A DNA stretch of 64,000 nt. Source: Neoakkermansia glycaniphila (GTDB taxonomy: Bacteria; Verrucomicrobiota; Verrucomicrobiia; Verrucomicrobiales; Akkermansiaceae). Below are positions 26,836 to 36,050 of this stretch, piece after piece (within the stretch, counting starts at the first letter, position 1; each line of letters begins with the position of its first letter). The stretch lies in NCBI RefSeq assembly GCF_001683795.1, contig NZ_LIGX01000017.1, positions 1-64,000 of the forward strand. The letters run 5' to 3'. The notes below the pieces were generated by a model. That model saw only the letters and a list, made by a program, of their open reading frames with translations. It did no database searches and had not been told where the DNA came from. Position numbers and translations under genes: made by a program.

Positions 26836-28386
26836 ATGATATCACGGCTCTACTCAGCTACCGTTTACGGAGTCGAAGGCATCGAAATCGAAGTCGAGGT
26901 CGACAACCGGGGTGGCGACACCATCCGGCAATACATCGTCGGCCTGCCCGACATCGCCGTCAAGGAAAGCCTCCAGCGCGTCGGCTCCGCCATTGCCAAC
27001 AGCGGCCTCCCGGAAGCCCCCGGAGCCACCACCGTCAACCTCGCGCCTGCCGACCTCCGCAAACAGGGGCCCGGCTTCGACCTCCCCATCGCCCTCGGCA
27101 CCGTCCTCGCCGCCATGGGCAACTCCGGCACGCATGCACCGATGCCCGACCCCGGCGACCTCGAAACATGGAGCATCATCGGCGAACTCGCCCTCGACGG
27201 CACCGTACGCGCCGTCCGCGGCATCCTGCCTCAGGCCATCGCCGCCCGCGAACAAGGCCGGAAAAACCTCATGGTGCCGTGGGACAATGCCGAAGAAGCC
27301 TCCGTCGTCCAGGGCATCGGCATCTACCCCGTCCGCAGCCTCCGCGATGCATGGAACCACCTCATGCACCGCGAAACCATCGCACCCTACCGCAGGCTCG
27401 ACACCCGGCCACCTGCCGAACACTCCATCGACTTCGACGAAATCAAAGGCCAGCCCTACGCCCGCCGCGCCCTCGAAATCGCCGCCGCCGGAGGCCACAA
27501 CATCCTCATGAGCGGCAGCCCCGGCTCCGGCAAAACCATGCTCGCCCGCCGCCTGCCCACCATCCTGCCTCCTCTCTCCGAACGCGAAGCCCTCGAAGCC
27601 AGCAAAATCCACTCCGTCTGCGGCCTCCTCCCCCGCCACGCCGGACTCCTCACCCAGCGCCCCTTCCGCTCCCCGCACCACACCATCTCCGATGCCGGGC
27701 TCATGGGCGGCGGAGCCAACATCAGCCCCGGGGAAATCTCCCTCGCCCACCACGGCGTCCTCTTCCTCGACGAACTCCCCGAATACCGCCGCCAAACGCT
27801 CGAAACCCTCCGGCAACCACTCGAAGCAGGCACCGTCACCATCTCCCGTGCCTCCGGCACCATGGACTATCCCTGCCGCTTCATGCTTGTCGCCGCCATG
27901 AACCCCTGCCCCTGCGGCTACCAGGGCGATCCGCGCCACGCCTGCAAATGCCCGCATGCCGCCATCGTCCGCTACCGCAACAAAATCTCCGGCCCCCTCC
28001 TCGACCGCTTCGACCTCCTCCTTGAAGTACCGCCCGTCGACCCCGCCGCCCTCATCGACAAACCCGCAGGAGAACCCTCCGCCGCCATCCGCGCCCGCGT
28101 CATCGCCGCCCGCGAACGGCAGGAACACCGCTACCGGGGAACCGGCATCTCCTGCAATGCCGAACTCCACGGCAAAACCCTCCAGACCAACTGCCGCCTC
28201 GATGCACCCTCCCGCCAAACCCTCCTCGATGCCGTCAGCCAGCTCGCCCTCTCCGCCCGCGCCTTCGACCGCATCCTCAAAGTAGCCCGCACCATCGCCG
28301 ACCTCGCAGGCAGCGACAGCATCGCGCAGGAACACATCTACGAAGCCGTCCAGTACCGCAGCTACGAAACCCAGCTCCGCCAATAG
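26836..28386 (+). CDS. YifB-like Mg-chelatase-type AAA ATPase
   Basis: A 516-residue protein from the ATG at 26836; the N-terminus MISRLYSATVYGVEGIEIEV is the usual start of YifB/ComM-like proteins. The N-terminal Lon-like (ChlI) domain has GLPDIAVKESLQRVGSAIAN. The AAA module has Walker A GSPGSGKT (227-234), Walker B GVLFLDELPEY and the ISPGEISLAHHG and MNPCPCGYQGDPRHACKCP region with four cysteines. ComM relatives are helicases that aid branch migration in natural transformation; others are uncharacterised. Length is normal. Confidence 0.9.
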   Translation: MISRLYSATVYGVEGIEIEVEVDNRGGDTIRQYIVGLPDIAVKESLQRVGSAIANSGLPEAPGATTVNLAPADLRKQGPGFDLPIALGTVLAAMGNSGTHAPMPDPGDLETWSIIGELALDGTVRAVRGILPQAIAAREQGRKNLMVPWDNAEEASVVQGIGIYPVRSLRDAWNHLMHRETIAPYRRLDTRPPAEHSIDFDEIKGQPYARRALEIAAAGGHNILMSGSPGSGKTMLARRLPTILPPLSEREALEASKIHSVCGLLPRHAGLLTQRPFRSPHHTISDAGLMGGGANISPGEISLAHHGVLFLDELPEYRRQTLETLRQPLEAGTVTISRASGTMDYPCRFMLVAAMNPCPCGYQGDPRHACKCPHAAIVRYRNKISGPLLDRFDLLLEVPPVDPAALIDKPAGEPSAAIRARVIAARERQEHRYRGTGISCNAELHGKTLQTNCRLDAPSRQTLLDAVSQLALSARAFDRILKVARTIADLAGSDSIAQEHIYEAVQYRSYETQLRQ

Positions 28387-28408
28387 ACCCGCCGCACGCA
28401 CTTCGCGC

Positions 28409-28437
28409 TTCACAACGCCGCCGCAAAAGCCTACAAT
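28409..28437 (+). promoter_or_regulatory. Predicted promoter of MFS gene
   Basis: TTCACA (28409-28414), a 17-base spacer and TACAAT (28432-28437). The ATG begins 7 bases later, so a leaderless transcript is expected. Confidence 0.55.
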
Positions 28438-28444
28438 CCCCGCC

Positions 28445-29692
28445 ATGCAACCGAGCGAACAGCCCGACAAAGTCAACTGGGCCCCCTTCTGGAAACTCGT
28501 CCTCGTCCAATCCCAGAACTCCTTCAATGAAAAAGGAGTCCAATTCATCCTCATCCCGCTCGGCGTCTGGATGGCGGAAAAAGGCATCGGCGGCGGCGAC
28601 CTCCAGTACATCCTCAGTGCACTCATCCTCATACCCTTCATCCTCTTCTCCCCACTCGCGGGCTGGGTCTCCGACCGCTACTGCAAAACCCTCGTCATCC
28701 GCAGCATGGCCGCCCTCCAGATCCTCGTCCTCGGCGGCATGGCCCTCAGCCTCTACCTCGAACACCTCACCCTCGCCCTCTGCTGGTTCTCCGTCTTCAC
28801 CATCCAGGCCACCTTCTTCAGCCCCTCCAAAAAAGGCCTCGTCAAAGACATCGTCGGCACGCAAAAAATAGGCTTCGCCAGCGGCATCCTTGAAATCACC
28901 TCCCTCCTCGCCCTGCTCATCGGCCAAATCGGCGTCTTCGTCTGGTTCCGCAGCATCCTCGACGAAACCGGAGACGGCTGGCACGCCGCCGCCTTCCCCA
29001 CCTTCGTCTTCTTCCTCTGCACCATCCCCGTCGCCCTCATGACCCTCACCCTGCCGAAATACAAACCGCATCAGGTCGCCTCCTTCAGCAAAAAACTCCT
29101 CTACTCCCACTTCGGCCAGCTCGGTATCCTGTGGAAACACAAAACCCTCCGCTACAGCGAACTCGGCGTCGGCTACTTCTGGTTCATCGGCGGCACCGTC
29201 CTCCTCATGACCATCCAGATGGCCCAGCAGGCAAGCACCAATGCGAAAGACTTCAGCGGCACGGGCGCCGTCCTCATGGCATGGCTCAGCGGCGGCTCCG
29301 TCCTTGGCGGCATCCTCGCCTCCGTCATCTGCAACGGCCGCATCAAAATGTGGGTCGCCACCGTCGGCGGCATCGGCATGACCCTCGGCTGTGCGGGCCT
29401 CGCCCTCACCACCTACGACACCCCCCTCTTCTACGCTCTCCTCTTCCTCACGGGCTTCACCGCCTCCGGCTTCCTCGTCCCCCTCAACGCCCGCCTGCAG
29501 GACAGTGCCGAAGACAGCCAGCGCGGCGACGTCATCGCCGCCGGAAACCTCATCGACTGCCTCTTCGGCCTCATCGCCGTAGGCTTCCAGCTCCTCATGG
29601 CTCAACTCATCGGAGTCCATGAACAATTCATCGTCATGGCGCTCCTCAGCGCCCTCGTCACCGTCGTCATCATCAAAACCAAAAACCAGTAA
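28445..29692 (+). CDS. MFS transporter, LplT-like
   Basis: A 415-residue protein with about 12 hydrophobic segments. The start WKLVLVQSQNSFNEKGVQFI and the loop SPLAGWVSDRYCKTLVIRSM (MFS motif A type, G-x-x-DR) resemble the LplT/Aas group of lysophospholipid flippases; FFSPSKKGLVKDIVG and GNLIDCLFGLIAVGF also fit that group. In Gammaproteobacteria LplT works with acyltransferase Aas; no such acyltransferase domain is fused or adjacent here, so the substrate is inferred only. The next gene starts 9 bases after it. Confidence 0.75.
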   Translation: MQPSEQPDKVNWAPFWKLVLVQSQNSFNEKGVQFILIPLGVWMAEKGIGGGDLQYILSALILIPFILFSPLAGWVSDRYCKTLVIRSMAALQILVLGGMALSLYLEHLTLALCWFSVFTIQATFFSPSKKGLVKDIVGTQKIGFASGILEITSLLALLIGQIGVFVWFRSILDETGDGWHAAAFPTFVFFLCTIPVALMTLTLPKYKPHQVASFSKKLLYSHFGQLGILWKHKTLRYSELGVGYFWFIGGTVLLMTIQMAQQASTNAKDFSGTGAVLMAWLSGGSVLGGILASVICNGRIKMWVATVGGIGMTLGCAGLALTTYDTPLFYALLFLTGFTASGFLVPLNARLQDSAEDSQRGDVIAAGNLIDCLFGLIAVGFQLLMAQLIGVHEQFIVMALLSALVTVVIIKTKNQ

Positions 29693-29701
29693 GCCACCGC
29701 C

Positions 29702-30208
29702 ATGAAAAAAATCAAAGCCACAGAAATCACCCAGAACGCCATCTCCCTCATCGGCGCCCAATGGATGCTCGTCACCGCGGGCACGCCGGACGCCTACAAC
29801 ACCATGACCGCCAACTGGGGCGGCATCGGCTTCCTGTGGAACAAACCCGTCGCCTACATCTTCATCCGCCCGAACCGCCACACCTACCAATACATCGAAC
29901 AGCAGGAAAAACTCACCCTCTCATTCATGGGAGAAACCTATCGGCAGGCCCTCAAAATCTGCGGCACGCAATCCGGCCGCGACATCGACAAAATGAAAGA
30001 AGCCGGACTCTCCCCGTGGATCACCGAAAACGGCAACATCGCCATCGCCGATGCCGACCTCGTCATCGAATGCCGCAAACTCTACAGCGACATGATCCGC
30101 CCGGAAAACTTCCTCGACAGCGCGCCGATCGACACATGGTACGGCGAAGACGACCCCATGCACCGGCTCTACATCGTCGAAATCACCGGCGTATGGGCCA
30201 GAAACTGA
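29702..30208 (+). CDS. Flavin reductase family protein (FMN-binding split barrel)
   Basis: A 168-residue cytoplasmic protein. NTMTANWGGIGFLWNKPVAY and IFIRPNRHTYQYIEQQEKLT form the split-barrel flavin-binding motif (the T-x-x-W-x-G-x-x-W pattern), followed by LSFMGETYRQALKICGTQSG. Such proteins bind FMN and reduce flavins or act as oxidoreductases; the true substrate cannot be read off. It lies between an LplT-like MFS gene and an alkaline phosphatase in one closely spaced run of genes. Confidence 0.85.
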   Translation: MKKIKATEITQNAISLIGAQWMLVTAGTPDAYNTMTANWGGIGFLWNKPVAYIFIRPNRHTYQYIEQQEKLTLSFMGETYRQALKICGTQSGRDIDKMKEAGLSPWITENGNIAIADADLVIECRKLYSDMIRPENFLDSAPIDTWYGEDDPMHRLYIVEITGVWARN

Positions 30209-30228
30209 CCGCCAGGCCACCCGCCATC

Positions 30229-31299
30229 ATGAAAACACTCATTGGCATCCTCCTCGCCGCAGGAATAGTCCTCGGCGGCGAACCGCAAACATACAACAAC
30301 CCCGCGCCGCATCCCGTCGTCCGGATTGAAAACACCGCGCCTGCAACCGCAGCCCCGAAAAACATCATCCTCATGATCGGGGACGGCATGAGCCTCCAGC
30401 ACGTCCAGGCCGCATGGCTCGCCAACGGAGGCACACTCAACATCATGCAATGCCCCGTCGTCGGCCTCTCGCGCACCGCCTCCGCCAGCCACACCATCAC
30501 CGACTCGGCAGCAGGCGGCACCGCCCTGGCCTCCGGAACCAAAGCCATCAACAAACAGCTCGGCCTCGACCCCCAAGGCAACAAACTCGACTCCCTCGCC
30601 GACTGGGCCAAACAACGGGGCATGGGCACCGGCATCGTCACCACGAAAACCGTCACCGACGCCACCCCCGCCGCCTTCTACGCGCACAACCCCAACCGCG
30701 CCGATGAAGACGCCATCGCCCTCGACCTCGCCACCGGCAACATCGACGTCATCTTCGGCGGAGGAGCCAAACACTTCACCCAGCGCAAAGACGGCCGCAA
30801 CCTCCTTGAACAAATCTCCAAACAGGGCCGCACCATCAAACTCGCCACACCCGGCCACTACGGCACCCCTGCGGAACGCGGCGACATCCTCCGGCAAACA
30901 TCCCTCGAAGCCGTCAGCCGCCTCCGGCAGAACCCCAACGGGTACTTCCTCATGATCGAAGGAGCCAAAATCGACCTCGCTTCCCACGCCAACAACCTCC
31001 CGGAAACAATCGCGGAAATGCTCGACTTCGACCGCACCGCCGGAGCCATCCTCGCAGAAGCCGCCCAAAACGGCGACACCCTCGTCATCATCACCGCCGA
31101 CCATGAATGCGGCGGCCTCAGCATCCTCGACGGCGACCCCGCATCGCGCACCGTCACGGCTACCTTCGCCACCGGCAACCACAGCGGCATCGCCGTCCCC
31201 GTCTATGCCTTCGGCCCCGGCAGCACAAACTTCACGGGCACGTACGAAAACACCGCCATCCCGGCCAAAATCAAACAGGCAGCAGCCGCCAGCCGATGA
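30229..31299 (+). CDS. Secreted alkaline phosphatase (PhoA-type)
   Basis: A 356-residue protein from the ATG at 30229, with a short signal peptide (MKTLIGILLAAGIVLGG). The motif NIILMIGDGMSLQHV carries a metal-binding Asp52; TDSAAGGTALASG holds the nucleophile Ser93; GAKIDLASHANN and ITADHECGG (metal-binding Asp-His) and GNHSGIAVPVYAFGP complete the two-zinc site. It hydrolyses phosphomonoesters in the periplasm. It is at the shorter end for the family and lacks the large inserts of E. coli PhoA. Its TGA overlaps the next ATG. Confidence 0.9.
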   Translation: MKTLIGILLAAGIVLGGEPQTYNNPAPHPVVRIENTAPATAAPKNIILMIGDGMSLQHVQAAWLANGGTLNIMQCPVVGLSRTASASHTITDSAAGGTALASGTKAINKQLGLDPQGNKLDSLADWAKQRGMGTGIVTTKTVTDATPAAFYAHNPNRADEDAIALDLATGNIDVIFGGGAKHFTQRKDGRNLLEQISKQGRTIKLATPGHYGTPAERGDILRQTSLEAVSRLRQNPNGYFLMIEGAKIDLASHANNLPETIAEMLDFDRTAGAILAEAAQNGDTLVIITADHECGGLSILDGDPASRTVTATFATGNHSGIAVPVYAFGPGSTNFTGTYENTAIPAKIKQAAAASR

Positions 31300-31859
31300 A
31301 CAACACCATCTCCATCCGCACCGCCACCGTTGAGGATGCGGCACACACCCTCGCCATCTACACCCCCTACGTCACGGACACGGACATCACCTTTGACACC
31401 GAAATCCCCTCCCTCGACGAATGGATCGGCCGCATGAGGAACACCCTCGCACGCCACCCCTACCTCATCGCCTTCGTCGAAGGCCGGGCCGCCGGATACG
31501 CCTACGCCTCACCCTTCCGCCACAAAGCCGCCTACGACTGGAGCGTCGAAACCACCATCTACCTCTCCTCGGAACACCGGGCGCAAGGCATCGGCAGACA
31601 ACTGCATGACGCCCTCGAACAGCTCCTCCGCGCGCAGGGAGTCACCAACCTCAACGCCTGCATCACCTACCCCAACCCCGCCAGCATCGCCTTCCACCAG
31701 CGCATGGGATACGCGCAAAACGCATACTTCACCCGCTGCGGCTACAAACTCGGCCGCTGGCTTGACGTCGTCTGGATGGAAAAACACATCGCGCCGCACA
31801 CCGTACCGCCGCCCGTCTTCATCCCCTACGCCCAACTGCCTCCCGCCGCCCGCCTGTAA
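31296..31859 (+). CDS. GNAT N-acetyltransferase, PAT/MddA-like
   Basis: A 187-residue protein beginning at the ATG that overlaps the alkaline phosphatase stop. The N-terminus ISIRTATVEDAAHTLAIYTP, the motif SSEHRAQGIGRQLHDALEQL (acetyl-CoA-binding RxxGxG) and PASIAFHQRMGY are typical of the phosphinothricin / amino-acid acetyltransferase group. The Trp and Tyr near AYDWSVETTIYL fit the substrate pocket of that group. The 20-residue Pro-rich tail is not part of the domain. The substrate is not known. Translational coupling to alkaline phosphatase is the only link to its neighbours. Confidence 0.85.
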   Translation: MNNTISIRTATVEDAAHTLAIYTPYVTDTDITFDTEIPSLDEWIGRMRNTLARHPYLIAFVEGRAAGYAYASPFRHKAAYDWSVETTIYLSSEHRAQGIGRQLHDALEQLLRAQGVTNLNACITYPNPASIAFHQRMGYAQNAYFTRCGYKLGRWLDVVWMEKHIAPHTVPPPVFIPYAQLPPAARL

Positions 31860-31956
31860 CGGCAGACGGACAACCCCGGCGGCCCCGCCTGCCGCGACCA
31901 AACAAACGCCACAGAGCCTCACGGCCCTGCGGCGAAAAAAACGGCTCACCCCAACC

Positions 31957-33531
31957 TTACTTGGCAGCGACGGGCGCCTCCTCATTCAAACGGCGCAGCA
32001 CCGGAATCGCGCCGCGCTTCACCGCCGCATTGGCCGACTTCACCGCCTCCTGAGAAATATACACCTTATAGGGAGCCTTATTGATCGACAACGTCGTAAT
32101 ACCGTCCGGAGTCTTCTCGTCCAGCAATTTGGCCGCATCGTGCAAATCCTTCACCGGCTTACCGTTGATCGCATCCACCACGCAGAACCTGTAACGATCG
32201 TACCCCAGCGTCGCAGGAGTCGGAATCACCAGCGAAAGCACCACCAGCCTGCGGCGGCCTTCCTTCATATAGCGCTCCTTCTCCTGATCGATCTTCAGGA
32301 AGGGAATCGGCATCATATTGCCGCCCGCCCTCTGCAGCGCGCTCAAATAGGGCCGCGTACACTCCTGAAACACCAGACCGCCATGAATGATATACTCCGG
32401 AGCCGTACCCGACTCCTCATCCGGCAAAAGATCCTTATCGATCGCATCGCGATTCAGCGGCACATCCACCGCCACCGGATGCCCATCACGGCGCAGCCCC
32501 ATCTTCATCGACTCGCCCACATTGCCTCGGCCGCGGAACACCGCGCTCCAGCTCAGCGGACCCAGCCTCGGATGATTCACCAAACCGCGTGCATCCACGG
32601 CAAGACCGTCCACACTCTCGATCACATCGCCCTCCTTGATCCCGGCCTGCTCGGCGGCGGAACCCTTCTGCACCTTCGACACATACACGCCGCCGCCCTT
32701 CTCGTCCAGCTTCAGATAACGGCGGAACACGGGATCGATCAAATTCACGGACTGAATGCCATGCACCGCAATACCCGGATAACCCTTCGCCGGCTGAGCG
32801 AGGAAACGGGAAATCACCTCCTCATCCAAAGCTGTCAGCAACTGCGAACCGGCCGTATAGCCCGTCGCAATACCCGCCAGGCGGCGATCCACCACCACGG
32901 GCATACCGCCCTTGGCGTCGGAAAGATTCTGTGCCATCTTGATATTCACCTGCGGCAGCCCTGCGCCCGAAGCGGCAGCGCTCTCCGCACGGCCCGAATT
33001 CACCAGCGCAAGACCGCTGCGCGTATAACTCCACACATCCACTGGCTCATTCAGGGAAAGCGGCTTGCCCAGCGGCAGAGCCACGCGGGAATCCCAGAAA
33101 TCCTTATCGGACTCGTTCATCAGCGTCAGCAAAGCCAAATTCGCATCATAATCCACCTTCTCCACCTTCGCCGTCACCGAACGCGACGTATCGGGAAGCA
33201 CCAGCTCGATCAGCGTCGCATCCTTCAGAGAACCCGCCACTGTCAGCACCTTGCCATCGCCCAGATAAACCCCGCAGGACGACGAAGTCGAAGCATCGGA
33301 CTTATTCCAGGGCATCACCTGATTATACGACTGCTGCGTCACTGAAACGCTCAGCAGAGAATCCAGCGGCGAAGGCATCGGCTTGGGAGCCTCGGCCGGA
33401 GCCTTGGGCTCCTCCACGGCAGCTGCGGCCTCCTGCTTTTGGGCATCGCCGCGCCCGGCAGTCCGGGGAGTCGGCTTGCAGGCCACCAGAAAAGAAACGG
33501 TCACAAGGGACAACAAAGAAAACTTGTACAT
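31957..33531 (-). CDS. Lipoprotein S1C-protease homologue lacking the catalytic triad, with PDZ domain
   Basis: A 524-residue lipoprotein (lipobox LVAC, Cys18). After a Pro/Ala/Glu-rich linker the protein aligns with the DegP-like neighbour just upstream. The His motif TNAHV reads TVAGS (Gly100), the Asp motif HDADLAL reads YDANLAL (Asn131) and the Ser motif GNSGGP reads DAKGGMP (Lys207). All three residues are lost, so proteolysis is unlikely. A PDZ domain with GVYVSKVQKGSAAEQAGIKE and GDVIESVDGL follows. A regulator, adaptor or scaffold of the active paralogue is inferred. It is 12 bases downstream of that gene in the same operon. Confidence 0.8.
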   Translation of the reverse strand: MYKFSLLSLVTVSFLVACKPTPRTAGRGDAQKQEAAAAVEEPKAPAEAPKPMPSPLDSLLSVSVTQQSYNQVMPWNKSDASTSSSCGVYLGDGKVLTVAGSLKDATLIELVLPDTSRSVTAKVEKVDYDANLALLTLMNESDKDFWDSRVALPLGKPLSLNEPVDVWSYTRSGLALVNSGRAESAAASGAGLPQVNIKMAQNLSDAKGGMPVVVDRRLAGIATGYTAGSQLLTALDEEVISRFLAQPAKGYPGIAVHGIQSVNLIDPVFRRYLKLDEKGGGVYVSKVQKGSAAEQAGIKEGDVIESVDGLAVDARGLVNHPRLGPLSWSAVFRGRGNVGESMKMGLRRDGHPVAVDVPLNRDAIDKDLLPDEESGTAPEYIIHGGLVFQECTRPYLSALQRAGGNMMPIPFLKIDQEKERYMKEGRRRLVVLSLVIPTPATLGYDRYRFCVVDAINGKPVKDLHDAAKLLDEKTPDGITTLSINKAPYKVYISQEAVKSANAAVKRGAIPVLRRLNEEAPVAAK

Positions 33532-33543
33532 AACGAAAGGAAA

Positions 33544-35502
33544 TTAGAGTTTGGGAGCAGAAACGGGAGCCGCCTTGCGCACCGGCGCAACCTTCGCGGC
33601 GGGAGGAGCATCCGGCGTACTCCACGAACTATCGAGGCGGGCCGGAGCAGGAATCGCGTAATTCTTCGAAATGCGCGCATTCGCCTTATCCATCATCGAC
33701 GTCTGGAACACCACGGGGCGCACCGCATCGGCGAACTCGAACACCATGAACTCGGGCAGCTTGCCATCCTTCGGATAAAGCAGCTCATTCAAATGCTTCA
33801 GCCCCTTCACCTCCACACCGTTCACCTTCGTCAGCACCGACGTGCCATAACCGGAAATCTTGGAATTCACCTCATCCTCCAGCACATTCGTCATTAGCAC
33901 CACATCGTCCTTCTTCATCCAGCCGCCTTCCTGCTGGAAATCGACCACCGGCAGAATCACCTGCTTCTCGGAAATCTTATTCGCCTCCACCACATTGAAC
34001 TGCAGAGGCTGGAACACCAGACCACCGTACGTCACGTAGCGGGGCAGCTTATCGTACTCCTGCATCACCATCGCACCCGTCGGCATCGTCTTCAGCGTCA
34101 CCGCCAGATCCATCAGCTTGCCGCCGCGCTTCACCTGCATCTTCACACGATCCCCGGCGAACCTGCGCTCGACCAGCTCATTCATCAGAATACGCTCGCC
34201 GCCCAGCAGCACCATACCCGAACTATCCACATCGTGGCCGTCCACCTTCAGAATCACATCGCCGATCTCCAGCACGCCGTCCGACGGCCCGCCCTTGATC
34301 AAATCGCTCACCAGCACCCCCTTCTCATCGTCCGGAAGCCCCAGCACCTTGCGCTGCGCCGGATTGCCGATAGGCTCCAGCTCCGCGCCCAAATCCACAT
34401 AACCGTCGTAATGGCCGTCCTGCACATCCTTCAGGAAACGAGCGATCACCGGAGTCGGAATCACATACCCCGTACTATTCGCATTATTCAGCCCCTGGAA
34501 TGCCACGCCGATCACCTGATCTCCCTTGAACACCGGACCTCCGCTATTGCCGGGATTGATCGCGGCATCCACCTGCAGAGTCAAATGCTGCGCGCTCCTC
34601 GGATGGGCATAGGCCGTAAAATCAATACGCGACACGATACCGCGCGTCACCGAAAGACGATTGCCGCCCATCGGATAACCGATCACGCGCACCTCATCCT
34701 CAAGCTTCGGCAAATCCTTGCTGAACTCCATCACCGTCATACCCTCGAAAGGCTTCGGATCGGCCACCTCCACCAGCGCCAAATCGGCATCGTGGGCCAC
34801 GAACTTCACCTCGGCGGGAATCTTGCGGGAATCGCCGTACTGGGACAGATAAATACGGTCCGCATTGCTCACCACATGGGCATTCGTCATGAAAAGCCCC
34901 TTGCCCACCAGAAACGCCGTACCCGTACCCGAGCCGAACTGGCCCGAACGCCACGGCGTCCGGTAATCCACCGAACGCTTCGACACCTCCACCTTCACCA
35001 CGCCCTTATACAAATCGGCCGCGCTGGCAGCCTTATGCTCCGCAGGCTGCACCGGAACGGCAGGAATCACCACGGGAGCCGTCGCAGCAGGCACGGACTC
35101 CGTCACCAGGGGAGATGGCTTCACAGGAGCAGGCGGCATGGGCAAAACAGGAGCCACACCCGTAGCAGCCGGGGATGCGGCAATCGGAGCGGGAGCCGGA
35201 GCGGAAGAAGGCACAGGTGCGGCAGCCGGAGGCGCGGGAACCACAATCACCACAGGCTTGGCCTGCCCATCGGTCGTCGGAGCCGGAGCCACAGAAACAA
35301 CCGGAGTGGCAGGCACCGCAGAACGAACAGGCACCGCTACCTGGGCCGGATGGGCAACAACAGGGCGCGCAGGCAGAATCACCACGGGAGCAGCGGCCTG
35401 ACCGGACTCGGGCGCCTTATCCGCACCGGATCCGGAAACGGCGCTCTCGGCGGAAGCCAGACCGGCCGTCGTGCAACAAACAAAAAGAGCCAAACGATAC
35501 AT
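33544..35502 (-). CDS. DegP/HtrA-like serine protease with Pro/Ala-rich linker and PDZ domains
   Basis: A 652-residue exported protein from the ATG at 35502, with signal peptide MYRLALFVCCTTAGLASA; the upstream extension is not coding. A long Pro/Ala/Val-rich linker spans about 30-155. The trypsin-like domain is intact: FMTNAHVVSN (His209), AHDADLALVEV (Asp240) and INPGNSGGPVF (Ser320). PDZ-type regions follow, including KGVLVSDLIKGGPSDGVLEI and GDVILKVDGHDVDSS, then a region ending near APVRKAAPVSAPKL. It should degrade or process periplasmic proteins. The linker may cross the peptidoglycan. It is coexpressed with a dead paralogue. Confidence 0.85.
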   Translation of the reverse strand: MYRLALFVCCTTAGLASAESAVSGSGADKAPESGQAAAPVVILPARPVVAHPAQVAVPVRSAVPATPVVSVAPAPTTDGQAKPVVIVVPAPPAAAPVPSSAPAPAPIAASPAATGVAPVLPMPPAPVKPSPLVTESVPAATAPVVIPAVPVQPAEHKAASAADLYKGVVKVEVSKRSVDYRTPWRSGQFGSGTGTAFLVGKGLFMTNAHVVSNADRIYLSQYGDSRKIPAEVKFVAHDADLALVEVADPKPFEGMTVMEFSKDLPKLEDEVRVIGYPMGGNRLSVTRGIVSRIDFTAYAHPRSAQHLTLQVDAAINPGNSGGPVFKGDQVIGVAFQGLNNANSTGYVIPTPVIARFLKDVQDGHYDGYVDLGAELEPIGNPAQRKVLGLPDDEKGVLVSDLIKGGPSDGVLEIGDVILKVDGHDVDSSGMVLLGGERILMNELVERRFAGDRVKMQVKRGGKLMDLAVTLKTMPTGAMVMQEYDKLPRYVTYGGLVFQPLQFNVVEANKISEKQVILPVVDFQQEGGWMKKDDVVLMTNVLEDEVNSKISGYGTSVLTKVNGVEVKGLKHLNELLYPKDGKLPEFMVFEFADAVRPVVFQTSMMDKANARISKNYAIPAPARLDSSWSTPDAPPAAKVAPVRKAAPVSAPKL

Positions 35503-35636
35503 GATGCAATCATCATTCCATTGAAACACCGCCCCTGTCAAGCATCGAATCCGCCACAGCCCCGGCTCTATCCAAAAAACGGCCCCATACATCCCTCCCC
35601 GCCTCAAAACGGCTGCCGCTCCGGCAGACAAACGGT

Positions 35637-35666
35637 AAAAGCCCCGCCGAATCTCTTCGGCGGGGC
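35637..35666 (-). terminator. Strong hairpin terminator without an obvious upstream gene
   Basis: Perfect 11-bp stem GCCCCGCCGAA / TTCGGCGGGGC with a 4-base loop, then TTTTACC on the minus strand. The other side lacks a T-tract. Confidence 0.6.
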
Positions 35667-35760
35667 TTCCAACTTACTACCTTTATGAAACTCAGTCGAA
35701 CCTGATTGCCCCCAAGCTCTCTCCTTCTCAAGGGCGGAATCGACTGATGAAGATACGACA
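35637..35760 (-). ncRNA. Possible structured small RNA in intergenic gap
   Basis: The 548-base gap 35503-36050 holds no convincing ORF. On the minus strand a strongly self-complementary segment, with CAGTCGA (35740-35746 side) pairing to TCGACTG (35693-35699 side) and inner GATT/AATC and GCCC/GGGC pairs, is followed by a strong terminator hairpin. No protein gene lies upstream of that terminator on the strand, so a short transcript of about 100-130 bases is inferred. It does not show tmRNA, SRP RNA or RNase P RNA hallmarks. The 5' end is a guess. From about 35780 to 36050 I see only AT-rich sequence and the promoter region of the next GH20 gene. Confidence 0.3.
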
Positions 35761-36050
35761 CTCCCCAGTGCAATAATGTTCAAAATAATCGCATGGATAT
35801 ATTGAACACCTTCATCCGCAAAAAACAAAAAAACGCATCTCACTGAAAACTAAAATATTAAAAAACAAAAAGAACTTGAAGCCGTTTTGTCATACATCCC
35901 GGCAAAGGCAACATACCGTCCATCCATGCACATGCAAATGCGCACACCCCATCACCTCGCCTACTGCACGGCACACATCTTTTACTGAAAGATTGCCAAT
36001 CAACAATCAGTATTATTGCCGTTTGATCCCTTGACCGCACACCTCTTCTC

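Noticed and set aside
35604..35843. A 79-codon minus-strand frame in the long gap
   Set aside because: It runs through the terminator hairpin and has no recognisable start or domain; a noncoding RNA fits better.
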